Positions 36,679 through 45,130 of a stretch of 64,000 nt of DNA are shown here, in pieces. The notes under the pieces are model-generated. The model was not told where the DNA came from and did no database searches. It saw only the letters and a program-made list of their open reading frames with translations. Both the position numbers and the translations under genes were made by a program. How positions within the stretch are numbered: the stretch's first letter is position 1; every line of letters starts with the position of its first letter. This stretch comes from Blastopirellula marina DSM 3645 (GTDB lineage Bacteria; Planctomycetota; Planctomycetia; Pirellulales; Pirellulaceae), in the NCBI RefSeq assembly GCF_000153105.1, contig NZ_CH672377.1, positions 1,520,405 through 1,584,404 on the forward strand, written 5' to 3'.

Positions 36679-37698
36679 ATGATTCGGCTCTCGCGCGAAA
36701 ACCTGGCGATCGATCTTGGTCCGGGCGCCACGATCATCTGTCGCGGCGACGAAGGAGTCGTCCTGGATGAACCAACTGCCGCAGCGGTCCAAACCAGCAC
36801 CGGTCACATCTTGCACCAGGGCGCCGCAGTCGGGCGACTTGCGCAAGCGCTGCGTGATCGGACTCCCAGCGAAGTCGCCGTTTCCTATCCGCTAGCAACC
36901 GGGCGCGTGGCCGATCCGCTGATTTGTCAGGCGATGATGCGGCAGTTTCTGCAGAAGTGCGCCACGAGACGCTCATTTTTCGGCCCTCAAGTCATTTGCA
37001 CCGTTCCGAGCGGCGCCACCGTGGTCGAACGTGCGGCGCTGATAACAGCTTTGCGCGGCGCTGGAGCGGCGCACGTTGGGCTGATTTTACGTAGCGTCGC
37101 CGCGGCGATTGGCGGAGGAGCACCGGTCTTAGAAGCAACCGCCGCATGCACTTGCGAAATCGGCTCAACGCAAACCGATATTGTCGCGACCTGTCTAGGT
37201 GAAGTGCTAGCTGAGCGCCGGTTGCCGATCGGCGGCGACACGCTGGATCAGGCGATCGTCGACGCCGTCCGCACCGATTTCAATCTACGGATCGGTACGA
37301 GTCAGGCGGCGACCCTGCGGATTGAATTTGGCTCCGCCTTTTCGTGCGAAGAAGAAGCAGCGCTCGAAATCCATGGTTCCGACGGGATTACCGGAGCTCC
37401 CCGCACTTCCCAAATTACTACGCAGCAGCTGCGAGAAGCGATTCAAAAGCCGCTCACCGAAATTGCACTTGGAATCCGAGAATTGATTCAGCCGTTGGCG
37501 CCGCAACTTGCCGGGGATCTGGCTCAGCAAGGAGTCTTGCTTTGCGGCGGGCTGGCGCTGACTCCAGGGATCGCCGCTTACTTTTCTCGAACCGTGGGCG
37601 TTCCCTGCCGCACGGCGAGCATGCCTCGCGAAGCGGCCGCGCTGGGCGCGGCTATCGTCGCCGCTGATTCTGATCGCTGGCGAGGAATTCTGCTGTAG
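36679..37698 (+). CDS. MreB-like actin-family protein with degenerate nucleotide-binding motifs
   Basis: 339 residues, AAAGGA ribosome site. It aligns with MreB along its length: GVVLDEPTAAAV, DRTPSEVAVSYPLATGRVAD, VPSGATVVERAAL, VAAAIGGGAPVLEATA, PIGGDTLDQAIVDAVR, GTSQAATLRIEFGSA. The ATP site is altered: DLGTANT reads DLGPGAT, the catalytic-Glu motif EEPMAAAIG reads LRSVAAAIG, and DIGGGTT reads EIGSTQT; the last loop GGLALTPGI is close to normal. It may bind but not hydrolyse nucleotide. It follows a hairpin terminator and the coiled-coil/small membrane pair. True MreB may lie elsewhere in the genome. Confidence 0.85.
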   Translation: MIRLSRENLAIDLGPGATIICRGDEGVVLDEPTAAAVQTSTGHILHQGAAVGRLAQALRDRTPSEVAVSYPLATGRVADPLICQAMMRQFLQKCATRRSFFGPQVICTVPSGATVVERAALITALRGAGAAHVGLILRSVAAAIGGGAPVLEATAACTCEIGSTQTDIVATCLGEVLAERRLPIGGDTLDQAIVDAVRTDFNLRIGTSQAATLRIEFGSAFSCEEEAALEIHGSDGITGAPRTSQITTQQLREAIQKPLTEIALGIRELIQPLAPQLAGDLAQQGVLLCGGLALTPGIAAYFSRTVGVPCRTASMPREAAALGAAIVAADSDRWRGILL

Positions 37699-37822
37699 AA
37701 TGAATCGTCGTCGGCTATACCTGTGAGCCGGCGCCTACATCTGGTGCGTCAATTTGACGCATCGAAAACGCTTTCGTTCGTTGCGCAACGGGCGTACAGT
37801 TAATAGTGAAGGAGATGCAGCC

Positions 37823-38260
37823 ATGAAAATGAACAAGATCCTCTTTCCGACTGACTTTTCGCACTGCGGCGACGCCGCGATGCGATTGGCGACAGCGATC
37901 GCCAAAGACTTTGGAGCCACGATCATCATCGTGCATGTCGAAGAACCGCCCACCGCTTACGGCGGCGGCGAAATGTACTACGGCATGATGGAACCGTCGC
38001 TCGACGAAGTGAAAAAGATGATGCATGAAGTTCGACCTACGGACGCCGCCGTACCATGCGTGCATCGTTTGGTCAGCGGCGACCCGCCGCAGGCAATCCT
38101 CCGCTTAGCGGAAGAAGAAAAGGTCGATTTGATCGTCATGGGAACGCACGGACGAACAGGTTTTTTGCACTTACTTATGGGCAGCAACGCCGAAACGATC
38201 GTTCGCAAAGCAAAATGCCCAGTACTAACTTTCCGCCAACCCGATAAGGTTGCGGAGTAG
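37823..38260 (+). CDS. Universal stress protein (UspA family, ATP-binding type)
   Basis: 145 residues from ATG 37823 with GAAGGAG 8 bases upstream. The start KILFPTDFSHCGDAAMRLAT and the C-terminal GTHGRTGFLHLLMGS with the G-2x-G-9x-G-S ATP-binding motif are intact, followed by ETIVRKAKCPVLTFR. Function in stress adaptation is the family role. It is next to a hemerythrin-like protein on the same strand. Confidence 0.93.
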   Translation: MKMNKILFPTDFSHCGDAAMRLATAIAKDFGATIIIVHVEEPPTAYGGGEMYYGMMEPSLDEVKKMMHEVRPTDAAVPCVHRLVSGDPPQAILRLAEEEKVDLIVMGTHGRTGFLHLLMGSNAETIVRKAKCPVLTFRQPDKVAE

Positions 38261-38313
38261 TTTATAGCTCGCCGCCAATTGCAAGTCATAGCGACGAGCC
38301 AAGGAGGCGTACG

Positions 38314-38787
38314 ATGACTGGTAACTCCTATCTCAACTGTAGCGACGAAAGCATTCGTCGCCATGTTCGCGAAGAGCATCGTCAGCTCAATGTGGAACTC
38401 GACAAACTCTTCGCTTGCTGTCTCGGCGATCAGCATGGATGCGATTCGCAGACCGATTGGAAAAAGATCCGCGAGCGAGTTCATCGACTGCGGGAAAACA
38501 TGGCCCACCATTTCCGTGAAGAGGAAGAAGGGTCTTGCTTGGATGAAGCGGTGGCGCGACGAACGACGCTCGCGCCTGAAGCCCGTGAGATCGAGCGAGA
38601 ACATCCCGAGCTTCTAGCGGAACTGGACGGATTGATCTCTTGGCTCGACGATGAGCCGCCGCTGGAAACGACGCTGCAAATCGCGAGAACCCGCCTAAAC
38701 GCGTTCGCCGCAAATTTGAAGAGACACGAAGTCCGCGAAGACGCATTGATTCGCCGCGGAGTCGGCGGTTTCGGGGAGGATGACTAG
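38314..38787 (+). CDS. Hemerythrin-like HHE domain protein
   Basis: 157 residues, AAGGAGG ribosome site. A four-helix pattern with spaced His/Glu residues: VREEHRQLNVELDKLF, ENMAHHFREEEEGSCLDEAV, REIEREHPELLAELDGL and KRHEVREDALIRRG. These match the HHE/hemerythrin ligand spacing (H...H-E...H...H-E). Diiron binding for O2, NO or redox sensing is likely. Lies 53 bases after the universal stress gene. Confidence 0.82.
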   Translation: MTGNSYLNCSDESIRRHVREEHRQLNVELDKLFACCLGDQHGCDSQTDWKKIRERVHRLRENMAHHFREEEEGSCLDEAVARRTTLAPEAREIEREHPELLAELDGLISWLDDEPPLETTLQIARTRLNAFAANLKRHEVREDALIRRGVGGFGEDD

Positions 38788-38936
38788 ACAATCCGCTCCA
38801 TTTTGCATCTTACGTCGATCGCAACAGTCCGATCAATTAGGCAGGCTGGCAAAGATTCGTCAGCCTGCTAGCAGCGGCGTGCCGATCTATGATGAGGGAG
38901 ATCTCTACACTAGTCCCCTCCAACGAATGAACGCCG

Positions 38937-40292
38937 ATGCCATCTGTAAGCAACATTCTGCTGCAAAAAGATATCTTGCTCGAAAGCGGCACTAACGAGC
39001 TGGAGATTCTCGTATTTAGCGTAGGGCGATTTACTTTCGGCATTAATGTCGCCAAAGTGCGCGAAGTATTGCCTCGCCAGACGATGACGGCGTTGCCGCA
39101 GGCGCATCCTTCGGTTCTCGGCGTTTTTCAGCTGCGAAATAATGTCGTTCCCTGCGTTTCGCTTCGCAAACATCTGCAGATCGAAAGCGATCCCGGCAGC
39201 GACCAGCAGATGATCCTGACCGATTTTAACCGGATGCAAACCGCGTTTACGGTCGATGCGGTCGCGAGAATTCATCGCATCAGCTGGGAAAAAATCTTGG
39301 CCGTGCCTGCGGTGATGGCGACCGGCAGCACCCCCGTTACCGCCGTGGCGCAGATTGACGGCAAACTCGTCTCCATGCTCGACTTTGAAATGATCGCCGA
39401 TCAGATCACCGAGAAAACATTGCGGGAAGACGCAGTCTCGAATCCGCACCAACTGCCGCGAGAACAATTGCGAATCGTGGTCGCCGACGACTCGGTCACC
39501 GTACGTCAAGCGATGATTGCGATGCTCTCTGGCAGCGGCTACACGCAAGTTCAACCGTTCGAAAACGGTCGCCTGTGTTGGGAATGGCTCGAAGCGCAGT
39601 GGAAGGCGAAACAAAATCTGGCCGAGATCGCCGACTTACTTATCAGCGATGTCGAAATGCCGCAGATCGACGGTTTCCATCTGACCAAACGCGTCAAAGA
39701 GCATCCCGGCCTTGGACAACTGCCGGTGCTTCTTTATTCGTCAATCGTCACGCCCGACAATGCGAAAAAGGGGGAAGCGGTCGGCGCCGACGCGCAGATC
39801 TCCAAGCCAGAACTTCATCGCGTGGTGGCGATCGCGGATGACTTAATCCTGCGCCGGAGTGGCAATTCGCCCAATGCTGCGTCCGCCGCGAAAACGGTAA
39901 AAGCTCCTCCTGCGCCGGAAGCCCCCGTGACACAATCTCCGCATCAGCCGACTGCGAGTGAAATGCAAGACTCGAGCATCGCCGCGGGTAGTTTATTGGA
40001 AACGTTTCGCGTCGAACTTGGAGAAAGAATCGACGAATTGCGCGACTGGCTCGCTTGCAATTCTACCGACCATCGGGCGCTCTTACGCACGCTGCACAGC
40101 ATCAAATCGGCGGCCCAAGTGGTCCCCGTTCACGATGTCAGCCATGCCGTGCATCAGATGGAAGAAGTCGTGCTCAGTAGCAAGCAAGATACAGCGGCCA
40201 TCATCGGGCCGCTCTCGGAACTGGCCGACTGGCTGCAAGATCTCTCACAAGATCGCCAACTTTTCGCCAATCTGCTGCCGAGCGCCCTTTAA
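38937..40292 (+). CDS. CheW-REC-HPt fusion (CheV-like)
   Basis: 451 residues. CheW domain about 20-165 (LEILVFSVGRFTFGINVAKV), receiver domain about 178-305 with VVADDSVTVRQAM and phosphoacceptor Asp238 (LLISDVEMPQIDG), Ala/Pro linker about 306-345, and a C-terminal histidine phosphotransfer domain with His387 and Lys390 (RTLHSIKSAAQVVPVHDV). Two-domain CheV proteins are common; the added HPt is not. It could pass phosphate between its receiver and other regulators while docking on chemoreceptors. No other chemotaxis gene is in the window. Confidence 0.9.
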   Translation: MPSVSNILLQKDILLESGTNELEILVFSVGRFTFGINVAKVREVLPRQTMTALPQAHPSVLGVFQLRNNVVPCVSLRKHLQIESDPGSDQQMILTDFNRMQTAFTVDAVARIHRISWEKILAVPAVMATGSTPVTAVAQIDGKLVSMLDFEMIADQITEKTLREDAVSNPHQLPREQLRIVVADDSVTVRQAMIAMLSGSGYTQVQPFENGRLCWEWLEAQWKAKQNLAEIADLLISDVEMPQIDGFHLTKRVKEHPGLGQLPVLLYSSIVTPDNAKKGEAVGADAQISKPELHRVVAIADDLILRRSGNSPNAASAAKTVKAPPAPEAPVTQSPHQPTASEMQDSSIAAGSLLETFRVELGERIDELRDWLACNSTDHRALLRTLHSIKSAAQVVPVHDVSHAVHQMEEVVLSSKQDTAAIIGPLSELADWLQDLSQDRQLFANLLPSAL

Positions 40293-40384
40293 TTCACGGC
40301 GATAGCCAATTCGCCAATCGGCGTTTCGCTCGCTCGACTCCGATTGGCGCGTTTGGACAGATTGCTACGGAATGCGCAAGAGAA

Positions 40385-40406
40385 CAGGGACGATAAGTCG
40401 TCCCTG
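40385..40406. terminator. Hairpin between convergent genes
   Basis: CAGGGACGA-TAAG-TCGTCCCTG, a perfect 9-bp stem, between the CheW-REC-HPt gene and the convergent response regulator. A second, looser inverted repeat (CGCCAATCGG, arms 40312-40321 and 40340-40349) precedes it. T runs are weak, so the assignment as a shared terminator is moderate. Confidence 0.45.
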
Positions 40407-40431
40407 CGGTGCATCTCAGCAATTGTTTGAC

Positions 40432-40875
40432 CTAGCCGGGGACAGCGGTCGTTTTGCGTCCCCGCAGCGCCGTCTGCCAACGGATAAACCGTTCCAGCTC
40501 TTGGTCGACCAGTTTGATCAACTCGTCTTTGTTCAGCGGTTTGAGCAGAAAGTCCGAGGCGCCGTTTTCGATCGCTTCGGTGACGCGATCCCACGAAGAA
40601 TGCCCTGTCAAGAAAATCACTTGCGTCCAGGCATTGCGCCGCTTGGCGAAAATCAGCATCCCCATCCCGTCGATGTCGGGCATCTCGATGTCGCTGATCA
40701 GCAAGTCGCAGCAATTCTGATCCATCCATTGCTGCGCTTCATGAGGATCGGTGAATCCCCACAAGTTCAATTGCTCCTCAAACTGATTCGCCAAAACTTG
40801 CAGCAGAAGACGTTTCATGCTCGGATCGTCATCGACGACCACGACGTTCAACTTCCGAACCGATTGAATTGTCAT
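40432..40875 (-). CDS. Single-domain response regulator
   Basis: 147 residues from ATG 40875 (a frame extension of 51 codons is unconserved). Receiver domain: NVVVVDDDPSMKRLLLQVLA, phosphoacceptor Asp in DLLISDIEMPDIDGMG, then VIFLTGHSSWDRVTEAIENG and the conserved Lys in FLLKPLNKDEL. No output domain; a short basic tail follows. It converges on the CheW-REC-HPt gene, and the two could exchange phosphate. Confidence 0.9.
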   Translation of the reverse strand: MTIQSVRKLNVVVVDDDPSMKRLLLQVLANQFEEQLNLWGFTDPHEAQQWMDQNCCDLLISDIEMPDIDGMGMLIFAKRRNAWTQVIFLTGHSSWDRVTEAIENGASDFLLKPLNKDELIKLVDQELERFIRWQTALRGRKTTAVPG

Positions 40876-41083
40876 TTTGGAGTACTCACGAATTTGACCC
40901 AGAAACCTTCCCAAAAAATGTAGGCCAAAATCTTCACAATAACTGGTGAATGCGTCAAAGTTGCGGTTGGCCGGCATAGGAACCGATCGTGCAATCGCTA
41001 CAGTCAGTCTGGCCCCGTTTCTCGGCATCCTCTAAACTGGCGGCGTTTTCTCCCTTTCATCTGCTAGCACTGAGAGTCCAAGG

Positions 41084-44000
41084 ATGGACATTCGCCACCG
41101 CCGAGCATCCGTTTCGATTGCATCAATCGTCGCGATTTTCTTCGCCAGTTCGGTTTGGGCTGCAGCGAGTTACTCGGGAGACGCGTCGCTGCACGATGTC
41201 CATTTCCAGAATCCCCACACGGGTTTCGCGGTGGGAGACCACGGCGTCATTTGGAGCACGCGTGACGGCGGTAGCCATTGGGAGCAAATCCCCTCTGGCG
41301 TCGACGTTTCGTTACAAGCAATCTCCTTTGCCGACGATCAGCGCGGCTGGATCGTCGGCGGACAAATCACCCCCTACAGTCGGATTTCGCGTGGGGTCGT
41401 GCTGCGTACGATCGACGGCGGTCGCTCGTGGCGTGAGATCTCCAATCTCGGGGTCCCTTGTTTGCATGACGCGGCCTTCGCCGACGCCAACCATGGTTTC
41501 GCTGTCGCCGATCCGTCGCCGATTTACCCAACCGGCTTGTTTGAGACGCGCGACGGCGGTCGCAGCTGGCGGCCGTTGGCGATTGATAAGCCTCACCCTT
41601 GGCGATCGCTGGCGCTGCTTCCTGGCCGAGGAGTGCTGTTGTCCGCGGCGGATGGCGCGACCGCTTGGTTTGATGAAGGAGTTTATCGCGAATCAATTCC
41701 GGCTGATCAAAATCGCCGCACGCATCAAGTTGCACTCGATCTGCAAGGCGCTACAGCGGTCGTCGGCGACGCTGGTCTGGTGATGACGAGCACGGATCGC
41801 GGCATCTCGTGGACTTCACGCACCAGCAACTTGCCTGGAGTGACAGGGCGACAATTCGACGCTCACGGCGTCTCGATTAGCGGAGATCGGATTACGATTG
41901 TCGGTTCGCCTGGCTCGCTCACACTGACCTCCCATGACGGCGGCGCCAACTGGGAAACGTCGCCGACCGGAATTCGAACGCCGCTCCATGCGGTGACCTT
42001 CGTCAATTCAACCAACGGCTGGGCGGTCGGATCGCTCGGCACGATTCTCACGACCCATGACGGCGGCGCCAGTTGGTTTGCGCAGCGTCGCGGCGGCGAG
42101 CAAGCGGCGTTGTTTGGCGCGTTCCGCAGCGGACAAAAGCTGCCCTGCGAAGCGTTTAGTCGCCTGTCGGCGGCGGAAGGTTATCTGACCGCGGTAGAAA
42201 TCATCGGTCGTCCCGAGACCTCCTCGGCGATCGAATTGCAATATACCGATCAGATCCGAGCCGCCTGCCTTCAATTGGGAATCAGCGACGTCGACTACGC
42301 CGCGAGCTTCCCGCTTCCGAGCGACAAACTCGGACTCGACGGCCGCAAGATCGTCGAGCTCTGGGATCAAGCGAACGACGGCGCCGCGTTAAAGCGAGCC
42401 GAAGAACGCATGGTGCGACAGTTGCGCACCTGGCGACCGCAAGTGGTGCTAACCGAATACGCCGATCCGCGCGGGACCGACGCAACCGGTTATCTGATCA
42501 ATCAAATCGTCCTCTCGGCCGTTGAGAAAGCAGCCGACTCTAACGCCTATCCCGATCAGCTCGAATCGCTTCGTCTGACTCCCTGGCTGGTGAAAAAGGT
42601 TTTTGCGGCGCTCCCCAAGGGACAAGACGGCGCGATCACGATCACCGGAACGCAAATCGCGCCCCAATTAGCGATGTCCTTCAACGAACATGCGACCGCG
42701 TCGCGCAGCTTATTGCATAACGATGAAGCCCCAGCGCCGGCCGCGATCTCGTTTGAACTTAACCGCAACGCATTGCAAAGCGAGTTTGGCGATCGCGATT
42801 TCTTTTCCGGCATTCCACTCGACTCTGGCGGCGTCTCCCGCCGAGCCGAACGGTCGCTCGCTTCAAGCAATCTCGACGAACTACGTCGGCTGGCGCAGCG
42901 CCGGCACAATGTGCAGCGAATCGTCGCTTCGGCCCGCTTGCGTCCCAACGGCGGAGCGGCCTGGATTGCTCAACTGGGCGATTTGACCAGCGATTTGCCG
43001 GGCGATACCGGACCACAAACGCTGTACCAATTAGCGATGCATCAGCACGCCGGCGGGAATGGCCCCATGGCCGCCGAAGTGTTGTCGGCAATGGTCGATC
43101 GATTTCCAGATCATCCGTTGACCGAAAAAGCGGTCGCCTGGCTATTGACCTTCTATGGTAGTCGCGAAGTCGCCGACCGCTTCGCCACCGCCGATTCGAC
43201 TGCGGAAGCCGCTCCGCTGGCTGCAGAAATTCACCCCACAGCGGTCACTCCGGCCGCCGCATTTTTGCCGATCGACAAACCGTCTCAACCAGGACTCGTA
43301 TCGACCGGACAGGCCGTCTCCATCGGTCGAAATTATTCTCGCACCGCTGCCGAGCTGGCCCAGGAATATAGCCGCCGATATCCCCACGTGATCGCTCGCC
43401 CGGAAGTTGCGTTTACCGTATCGCGAGCGCTCAGCAGCGAAGGCTCGGGGCGCACTTCCGAAAACCTGCTGCACCGTCTGGTTGGACGAGGGGAGAACGA
43501 TCCCTGGAGCGCCTGTGCACAGTCCGAGTTTGTCCTTGGTCGTAACGTCGGTATTCCGCCCAAATCGATCGCCATGTGTTTGCGAGTCACTTCGCCGCCA
43601 AAGTTGGATGGCCGACTCGATGACGAAACCTGGAGACATTGCAAGCCGTTTGAGCTAAACAGCCCCAAGCGTGACGACTCGAAGTGGCCAGCCGCGGTTT
43701 TCCTGGCGTACGATCGCGAATACCTCTATTTCGCAATCCGCGCCAAGCATGCGCCCGGCTCCAACTACACCAACAAGCCGAGCGGACAGCGTAAGCGTGA
43801 CGCCGATCTCGCGAAACGGGATCGCTTCGAGCTATTCCTTGATATCGACCGCGATTACGCTTCGTTCCACCATCTTGCCGTGGACTGGTGCGGTTGGACA
43901 AACGAATCGAGTTTCGGCGATCCGACCTGGGATCCGCAGTGGTATGTTCAAGCGGACGACATCGCCGGGATCTGGACCGTCGAAGGAGCCATCTTGCTAA

Positions 44001-44149
44001 CCGATTTGGCGAAGACGCCGCCGGCGTCGGGTGATACCTGGAGCATCGGTCTGCAGCGCATCGCCACGGGTAGCGGGTTTCAAGCGTGGACGATTCCCTC
44101 GGATCCTGACGTAACGCCGGCCGGTTTTGGTCTGCTCCGTTTCCAATAG
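41084..44149 (+). CDS. Secreted mosaic protein: Ycf48-like propeller, degenerate PIG-L-like and CBM9-like domains
   Basis: 1021 residues with a signal peptide (IASIVAIFFASSVWAAA). Residues about 30-340 carry repeats of the Ycf48/BNR beta-propeller: 'HDVHFQNPHTGFAVGDHGVI', 'STRDGGSHWEQI', 'TIDGGRSWREI', 'THDGGASWFA'. From about 355 a region with RPQVVLTEYADPRGTDATGY and LINQIVLSAVEKAAD recalls LmbE/PIG-L deacetylases, without the zinc-binding HPDD motif. The last 200 residues (PPKLDGRLDDETWRHCKPFE, FLAYDREYLYFAIRAKHAP, DRFELFLDIDRDYASFHHLA) match a CBM9-like carbohydrate-binding domain. A surface or periplasmic polysaccharide role is plausible. Confidence 0.8.
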   Translation: MDIRHRRASVSIASIVAIFFASSVWAAASYSGDASLHDVHFQNPHTGFAVGDHGVIWSTRDGGSHWEQIPSGVDVSLQAISFADDQRGWIVGGQITPYSRISRGVVLRTIDGGRSWREISNLGVPCLHDAAFADANHGFAVADPSPIYPTGLFETRDGGRSWRPLAIDKPHPWRSLALLPGRGVLLSAADGATAWFDEGVYRESIPADQNRRTHQVALDLQGATAVVGDAGLVMTSTDRGISWTSRTSNLPGVTGRQFDAHGVSISGDRITIVGSPGSLTLTSHDGGANWETSPTGIRTPLHAVTFVNSTNGWAVGSLGTILTTHDGGASWFAQRRGGEQAALFGAFRSGQKLPCEAFSRLSAAEGYLTAVEIIGRPETSSAIELQYTDQIRAACLQLGISDVDYAASFPLPSDKLGLDGRKIVELWDQANDGAALKRAEERMVRQLRTWRPQVVLTEYADPRGTDATGYLINQIVLSAVEKAADSNAYPDQLESLRLTPWLVKKVFAALPKGQDGAITITGTQIAPQLAMSFNEHATASRSLLHNDEAPAPAAISFELNRNALQSEFGDRDFFSGIPLDSGGVSRRAERSLASSNLDELRRLAQRRHNVQRIVASARLRPNGGAAWIAQLGDLTSDLPGDTGPQTLYQLAMHQHAGGNGPMAAEVLSAMVDRFPDHPLTEKAVAWLLTFYGSREVADRFATADSTAEAAPLAAEIHPTAVTPAAAFLPIDKPSQPGLVSTGQAVSIGRNYSRTAAELAQEYSRRYPHVIARPEVAFTVSRALSSEGSGRTSENLLHRLVGRGENDPWSACAQSEFVLGRNVGIPPKSIAMCLRVTSPPKLDGRLDDETWRHCKPFELNSPKRDDSKWPAAVFLAYDREYLYFAIRAKHAPGSNYTNKPSGQRKRDADLAKRDRFELFLDIDRDYASFHHLAVDWCGWTNESSFGDPTWDPQWYVQADDIAGIWTVEGAILLTDLAKTPPASGDTWSIGLQRIATGSGFQAWTIPSDPDVTPAGFGLLRFQ

Positions 44150-44165
44150 TCGACAAGCGAATCGT

Positions 44166-45122
44166 ATGACATGGTTGATCGGCGTCGACGAAGCAGGCTA
44201 CGGCCCTAACCTGGGTCCGTTGGTCATCGCCGCGACGGTCTGGAAAGCGCCAGACTCGCTCTCCGGCAACGATTTGTACGAGGCGCTCGGTGAAGTGGTC
44301 GCCGTTGCAAAATCTTCCTCGCGCGATACGCGTCTGCTGATCGCCGACTCCAAAAAACTGTTCACCGCCCAAAAGTCGCTCGCGCCGCTGGAACGGGGAG
44401 TTCATACGGCGGCGAAACTTATCCAACGCGACATCGGTTCCTGGCGTTCGGCCCTGGTCCAGATCGGCCAAGCTGGGCTTGATCGACTTGCGCCGATACC
44501 CTGGTTCGCCGATTTTGATCGTCCCTTACCCGGCGTTATTTCGGCGGCGGAAATCGATGACGGCGCCGCTCTATTGCAGGAAACGTTCGACAAATCAGGC
44601 GTGCGTCTGGTTGATGTTCGCGCTGCATTGCTCTTCGCCGGCGAGTTTAACGAGCGACTACGCAGCGGCAACAAAAGCCGTGTCCTGTCCGAAACGACGC
44701 TCCGTCTGGTTCGCGATCTGCTTCCGCAAGAGGCCGGCGATGTGACAATTGTTTGCGATAAACATGGGGGGCGCGATCGCTATGCGCCGCTGCTGCAAGA
44801 AACCTTCGGCGACTTGCTAATTAGGGTTCGCGAAGAGTCACGGCGGCGGAGCAGCTACGACTGGCGACGCGAACAAGGAAACTGCCTGATCGAGTTTCGT
44901 CAGGGCGGCGAAGAGTTCTTGCCGGCGGCGCTCGCATCGATGACCGCCAAGTACTTGCGTGAGTTGACGATGGAAGCGTTCAACGCGTTTTGGCGTTCAC
45001 ACGATCCGCAGCTTCGTCCCACCGCCGGATATCCGCTCGACGCCAAGCGTTTTCTGCAAGAGACCGTCGCGCTGCGAGCCGAACTTCAGATAGCCGATGA
45101 CCTGCTCTGGCGACAAAAGTAG
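44166..45122 (+). CDS. RNase HII-like protein, enlarged
   Basis: 318 residues from ATG 44166. The first motif GVDEAGYGPNLGPLVIAA carries the Asp8-Glu9 pair of RNase HII/HIII; LLIADSKKLFTAQKSLAPLE has the conserved DSKKL; TIVCDKHGGRDRYAPLL supplies a third Asp; and ASMTAKYLRELTMEAFNAFW corresponds to the RNase HII 'S(I/M)xAKxxRD' helix. The protein is about 120 residues longer than normal RNase HII and has Tyr in place of Arg in the GRG turn. It may cut RNA-DNA hybrids, or be a paralogue with another nucleic-acid role. Follows the mosaic gene by 16 bases. Confidence 0.82.
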   Translation: MTWLIGVDEAGYGPNLGPLVIAATVWKAPDSLSGNDLYEALGEVVAVAKSSSRDTRLLIADSKKLFTAQKSLAPLERGVHTAAKLIQRDIGSWRSALVQIGQAGLDRLAPIPWFADFDRPLPGVISAAEIDDGAALLQETFDKSGVRLVDVRAALLFAGEFNERLRSGNKSRVLSETTLRLVRDLLPQEAGDVTIVCDKHGGRDRYAPLLQETFGDLLIRVREESRRRSSYDWRREQGNCLIEFRQGGEEFLPAALASMTAKYLRELTMEAFNAFWRSHDPQLRPTAGYPLDAKRFLQETVALRAELQIADDLLWRQK

Positions 45123-45130
45123 CGCTGGCG

